From Cryptomeria japonica (lineage: Eukaryota; Streptophyta; Pinopsida; Cupressales; Cupressaceae), in NCBI RefSeq assembly GCF_030272615.1, contig NC_081409.1:530136291-530200290 (forward strand): a stretch of DNA of 64,000 bases, given 5' to 3'. A program made the translations under genes and the position numbers. The notes beneath the pieces are model-generated. The model saw only the letters and a list, made by a program, of their open reading frames with translations, ran no database searches and was not told the DNA's origin. This document shows positions 59,837 to 64,000 of this stretch, piece by piece. Each line of letters starts with the position of its first letter. Position 1 is the stretch's first letter.

Positions 59837-60809
59837 TGATGGTATGATGAAAGAACAGGGATCCGGTCAACTATTGAGAGGGGGGGGGGGGTAAATCAGT
59901 AGATAGAAGAACTAATAAAACTTCACCAATCTCAAAATCAATCTCTCAAAGTAAACTTAGAACTATCAATGCAATATCTCTGTCAAGATAAAAACTGTCA
60001 AGCTAAACCGGTTGACTATTACAACATATAACAGTAGTCAACATGTAACTTACAAACATCCAAATACTTTTACTGATATAAGTAAAACTTCATATCATAT
60101 TGCTGCCAGTTATCATGACTTATCAAAGTGGAATAAGTAGTTAAGAAAATCAACCATAATAAAACATAACCACAAAAAACATTCACCACTTGACACAATA
60201 TTTTTGACATGGGAACCCAAATGGGAAAAACCACGGTGAGATGAGACTCACAAGATAACTATCTGCACTCTTCTGAAATTTGCCCTGTTAGGAGCCAAGC
60301 CTGTTAAAGCTTTTAAAAAAAGTCTTGTTAAGAACTAATCCTGTTAGGAACCACCTAGTTAAGGGATTGACTATAATGCCTTGTTAGAAGCAATACCCTA
60401 TGAGGAGTAACCTTTGTAAAGAATTTAGAATCCAAGCTAATGGATCACCTTGTTAGAGGATTTGAATAACACCAACCTTGTTAGAGATTACCCGAGTAGG
60501 GGATTTAACTACTGTAATTGTTAGAAAACAATAGGAGTTTGCTGATCTGTTTGAATAGCACTTCACTTGCTTGTTCAGATCCTTTTCATACTCCTATCTT
60601 ACTTTACTCAAACTACAGATACATCATCTGGTTTGGCAACCACACACTCAATTCAACTTTGCCAACACACTTCAACTAAACAACTCATCGACCTTATAAA
60701 CAAATCAACTAGGTCAGTAACACTATTGGTTCTCAAAACCACATATTGAAAATCCTAGAGCTTTGCCAAATCTCACACTGATTTCTCAATTAGCCTTGGC
60801 CAACGAACA
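59837..60809 (-). repeat. Copia-type LTR, apparently solo, at a rearrangement junction
   Basis: The minus-strand end, poly-C then TCTCAATAGTTGAC and a final CATACCATCA, parallels the copia LTR ends. Repeated CTAACAGG/CTTGTTAG motifs (60280-60500) resemble the middle of the copia 2 LTR, and a GGGTTCCCATG border is present. The left edge cuts gypsy reverse transcriptase at 59836/59837. The right edge is placed at TGTTCGTTGGCC (60809, minus) by guess. No target duplication is visible, and the sequence beyond is not the missing reverse transcriptase. Confidence 0.65.
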
Positions 60810-61613
60810 GGAATGGTTGAAGACCAAATTCCTCTACACTTTATGATCCACTAGACCTAGGTGGGTATACCTTAATCTCCAAAGCACAAAGAGACTTCTT
60901 TATAGTGAATTTAAACTTGTCAAATTAGTTTTTTGCAAGAAGGGCAAAATGTTTCCTGCAATTGTCCTTTATTATGTGCTTTTAACTTTACTTTAATTTG
61001 AAAAACTTGAACGCAATTAATAGTGAATGAATGCTTATAAAAGAATGTTGTTGGAACCTTAAGTAATTATGAAAGAATGATACTAATAGGAATAAGAAGT
61101 ATGTTTCCATGATGAGGACCTTATGCACACCAAATTTATTCACAAAAAACTAACAATAGACCAGTGGCTTATCTGACAATTTATATACTACTTAGTGGAT
61201 GAATAGTTGTAATCAACTTTGAAGACAGTTTGAAAAACTCACAAATATGCAAGACTATCACTGTAATGGTTTAATTATGTGTTGCAAGAATAACAAAAAC
61301 AATTATGTTTCCTACACAACAACATATGATGGAACACTGTAGCAAATCTTAATTAGATTTATCCAAAGAACTTGATTCATCAACACCATGTAACATAAAA
61401 TGATCTGAAGATAAAGACAACAAATCTTATATATTAATTTTGGAATCAAAAGATATACATAAGCTATAGACTCATAGGTACTTCATGATGTTCTTTCTTG
61501 AACAAAAATAACTTTTCATTCCTACAGACTTGCCTTAACAAAACACTAATAGTCCCAACCAGTAGGGTCTCTGAAAGATGAAAAAATTGTCCTCCCTTTA
61601 TTCTATGTGACTT

Positions 61614-61623
61614 CCCTTTTATA
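61614..61623 (-). promoter_or_regulatory. Putative LTR promoter TATA box
   Basis: Minus strand TATAAAAGGGAAGTC, the same box as at 42485-42494, in a similar AT-rich setting. Confidence 0.55.
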
Positions 61624-62211
61624 AACATAAGGGATAGTTGCAGACAGTTTCATTCCCAAATGACACACCCTTTGGTTTAAGAAATAATTACAAATGAAAA
61701 CTCTAAAATACATACTAAAAAAATGCTTTAATAATGTTCTTTTATTTTCTGCCTTGATAAAGTTCCTCGGCTGGATCGTGCAAATCTTTAAATATTCATT
61801 ATCACCCAAAGATCTCCTACACATAAGATAAGCCAATCAAATTCCTTGATTTAAGAATTAATCATATTCTACCCTTGATTACGATTTGCCTTCGAAAAAT
61901 TAATAACCTTTTCTGCATGTAAATACTTGGTTAGAGTAATCAAAGTATTTCAACCCTTTTGGAAAATATTAATTTACCCTAGTATAGATTTTCAAATAAT
62001 AACATAAGGTAAAAGATATCATATCTAATATGATTCATAAAAGAATATACTTTCGTTTTGAAAATGATATCCATGGACAAATATTCCAATAACGCGATAA
62101 GAATACATTTTCACCTTTTAGGGCAACTTTAATTCTATTGGAAATATTTTATCATATGAAATATATACCTAGAAAAAACCAATCAAACCATTATCCATAT
62201 GATATAAATGA

Positions 62212-62253
62212 TTTACCCTAATGCATATGTTCAATTTATTTACTTAGGGTAAA
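62212..62253. repeat. Inverted repeat with 10-bp perfect arms
   Basis: TTTACCCTAA (62212-62221) and TTAGGGTAAA (62244-62253) are separated by 22 bases. A weaker relative with ACCCTAATATG and TTAGAGTAAA lies near 63197-63232. Confidence 0.85.
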
Positions 62254-63081
62254 TATATTTGATGAAAGAAAATATCAATCATTTGATAATCAAATGTTAT
62301 TCATTATTATCAAAAGGCATTTATAAATGTAATTCCTCCATATGACAAAATATTTCATTTTCAAAAGATAATTCAAAGATCATAATAACTTTAAATGTGA
62401 AAAATAATAACTTTTCCCTTTTCTATGGTATTTACATGAATGATAAAAATCATTATGAAAATATAATATTCTATTAAATTTCTTAGGTAAAAGATACTTC
62501 TTGTATATGCAAACTTAAGAAATATAATTCTCTAATAGTATCCTCCACAAAAAAGAAAAATCAAATACTTTGATAAATTATAAATTTCTAAGGATAGATT
62601 TTAGAATTAAAAACATTGACAACATATCCCCTATGAAAAATAATTTCCCCCAAAGAATAATCTAGCCCTTTGTTCATATTAATATCATATCAAATAATCT
62701 AGTGATTTTTAAAATAAATCTAAAAGTAATAATAATCACTTTTGATAGTCCTTTTGAAAATACAAAATATAAATATATAAAGTGAATAACATTTTAAATC
62801 ATTTTGGTTTCAAATCAAAAGATAAATCTTAAAGGTAAAAATGTTACTAAAATAATTGCTTGGGAAGTATAAATCATTTTACCTTTTGAAAATAAAATCA
62901 TAAAATGTCACTTTATATGTTTTGAAAATATTTAACTATAGCTTTCAAAAAGTGAAAATAATGTCTAAATAATACTCTTGCACAAACTCATAATTATTTT
63001 ACCATTTGAAAAAAAACAAAATGTAAAGTATTTAATTTAAAATACTTACCTAATGGCAAAATTAAATCATATTACCTTAAG

Positions 63082-63143
63082 CTCATCGGGGTAGCTATGC
63101 ATTATCGGGAAGTACATTTTAAGTTATGCCGATACCCGATGAG
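63082..63143. repeat. CATCGGG dyad, first copy
   Basis: CTCATCGGGGTA (63082-63093) faces TACCCGATGAG (63133-63143), with an internal TTATCGGGAAG and GCCGATA giving nested pairing. It stands out as GC-richer in an AT-rich region. Confidence 0.8.
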
Positions 63144-63599
63144 AAACTCACCTTTGGTCTCAAAATACATCAATCATATTGTATAAATAAAATTCACCCT
63201 AATATGTATTCAATTCATATATTTAGAGTAAAAATTATTCATATGAAAATAATGAAAGATGACAATCATAATATAGTAAAGTTCATTTAAGTCATCATTT
63301 CACCATGCATCAAAACTTAAGGTAGGAAGAACCTATGTAAATATATTTCCCTTTTGATAAAAAAAAATTATTTTACAATACATTATAAATAAAATTTATA
63401 AATATTGCCCCCAAAATAGGAAAATATAATAATTTACTTTTTGCAAAGTAATTTCGTGAATGATAAAAGATCAAAGTACAATATTATTTTAAAACCTTTG
63501 GGTAGAAAATACTTCCTTAATATGTACCCAATAGATATAATTTCTCATATCCCCAATAGCAAAAATAAATATAAAATTCAATACCTTCATAGTGGATTG

Positions 63600-63660
63600 T
63601 CATCGGAGTAACATATGTCATCAGGAAAGCATTCTTTTTGTTGAACCGATCTCCCGATGA
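63600..63660. repeat. CATCGGG dyad, second copy
   Basis: TCATCGGAG at 63600 faces CTCCCGATGA at 63651-63660, with the same length and internal layout as the copy about 517 bases upstream, including a CATCAGGAAAGCATT middle. Confidence 0.8.
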
Positions 63661-64000
63661 AAAAGATGGGCTCACCGACACTTTGAAAACAATAAAAATA
63701 TCATAAAAAGGTCCTCCAAGGTGAGATATATGGTCGGGGCAAACATTTTAAGACTAAAAACATCATAAATCACTCATATCCAGCTCCAAAAGATGGCCCA
63801 AACTACAAAAACGTGAATGAATTTTTTGTTACTGTTGTTTATTGTCTTCAACTAATCTTTATGAGCTAATTTTAATTCTTTTTGAAATAAACTCATTATT
63901 TTTTTTCTCTCTAGGTAGCAAGACTATAATTCATGCTAGTTAAAAATATCATATAAACCTTTGTTACCTTGCAACATAAATAATTTAAATAAATAACATT

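Larger units (their letters stand above)
60810..64000 (-). other. AT-rich LTR-like region, no gene
   Basis: CTCTACACTTT..CTAGACCTAGG (60830-60860) has a counterpart at 41610-41640, and a minus-strand TATAAAAGGG box lies at 61614-61623, so this is probably another gypsy LTR running out of the window. From 62000 it is very AT-rich, with recurring ACCTTTTGAAAATAAA-like segments and several dyads. No ORF is credible. Confidence 0.45.

Noticed and set aside
62212-62253. ACCCTAA/TTAGGGT as an interstitial telomere repeat
   Set aside because: Single half-sites inside an inverted repeat, not a tandem array, and the motif is AT-rich background here.
1-64000. tRNA, rRNA or single-copy host genes
   Set aside because: Reading both strands I found no cloverleaf with A and B boxes, no rRNA blocks, and no protein not attributable to a mobile element.

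Overview
The window is eukaryotic, repeat-saturated and AT-rich. It contains no convincing single-copy host gene. Everything recognisable is a plant transposable element: Ty1/copia and Ty3/gypsy LTR retrotransposons, two LTR elements with no visible polymerase, a plant-mobile-domain ORF and DNA transposons. The scale of nesting, the copia LTRs of 1.2-1.5 kb and the gypsy elements carrying extra ORFs suggest a large plant genome. A gymnosperm such as a conifer is my best guess, but it is inference only.

Left part (1-17966). A copia element (1-16362, left edge cut by the window) has its reverse transcriptase split by a 10.2-kb LTR element without pol (3834-14029, probably minus strand, LTRs about 3.0-3.4 kb). 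That element in turn carries a 1000-bp non-autonomous DNA transposon (9931-10930). To the right of the copia lie a minus-strand Ty3/gypsy gag remnant (16363-17230) and its leader.

Middle (17967-41386). I read this 23.4-kb block as one giant terminal-inverted-repeat DNA transposon, about 17.1 kb once a later 6.3-kb insertion is removed. It has near-identical ~36-bp terminal inverted repeats and clusters of TTCGATCGAA-type palindromes just inside both ends. It carries two convergent, intron-containing decayed genes. Gene 1 (19111-30716, +) is transposase-like with a GHGKGEHDG motif; gene 2 (34322-32409, -) is of unknown function. Intron 1 of gene 1 holds an inverted-repeat array, and a 5.1-kb satellite built of hairpin-forming monomers lies between gene 2 and the right end. 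A minus-strand LTR element (22150-28449) with a perfect AAACC target duplication sits inside gene 1. About 680 bp of the 1000-bp element in the left part matches the left end of the giant element, so the family has mobilised non-autonomous copies.

Right part (41387-64000). Gypsy leader/LTR-like DNA is interrupted by a complete copia (44242-51413, LTRs 1537 and 1538 bp, target duplication GATAT/GACAT). Then come a plus-strand plant-mobile-domain ORF (53044-55055), a minus-strand gypsy pol (59836-56944), and a copia LTR (59837-60809) that abuts the reverse transcriptase on one side and other LTR-like DNA on the other. AT-rich LTR-like sequence with a TATAAAAGGG box and several dyads runs to the end.

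Inferred order of events: gypsy elements first; then copia 1, copia 2 and the giant transposon into them; then the 6.3-kb LTR element into the giant transposon and the pol-less element into copia 1; last the 1000-bp transposon into the pol-less element. Every coding region has stops or frameshifts, many of the type expected from cytosine deamination (CAG to TAG, TGG to TAG or TGA).
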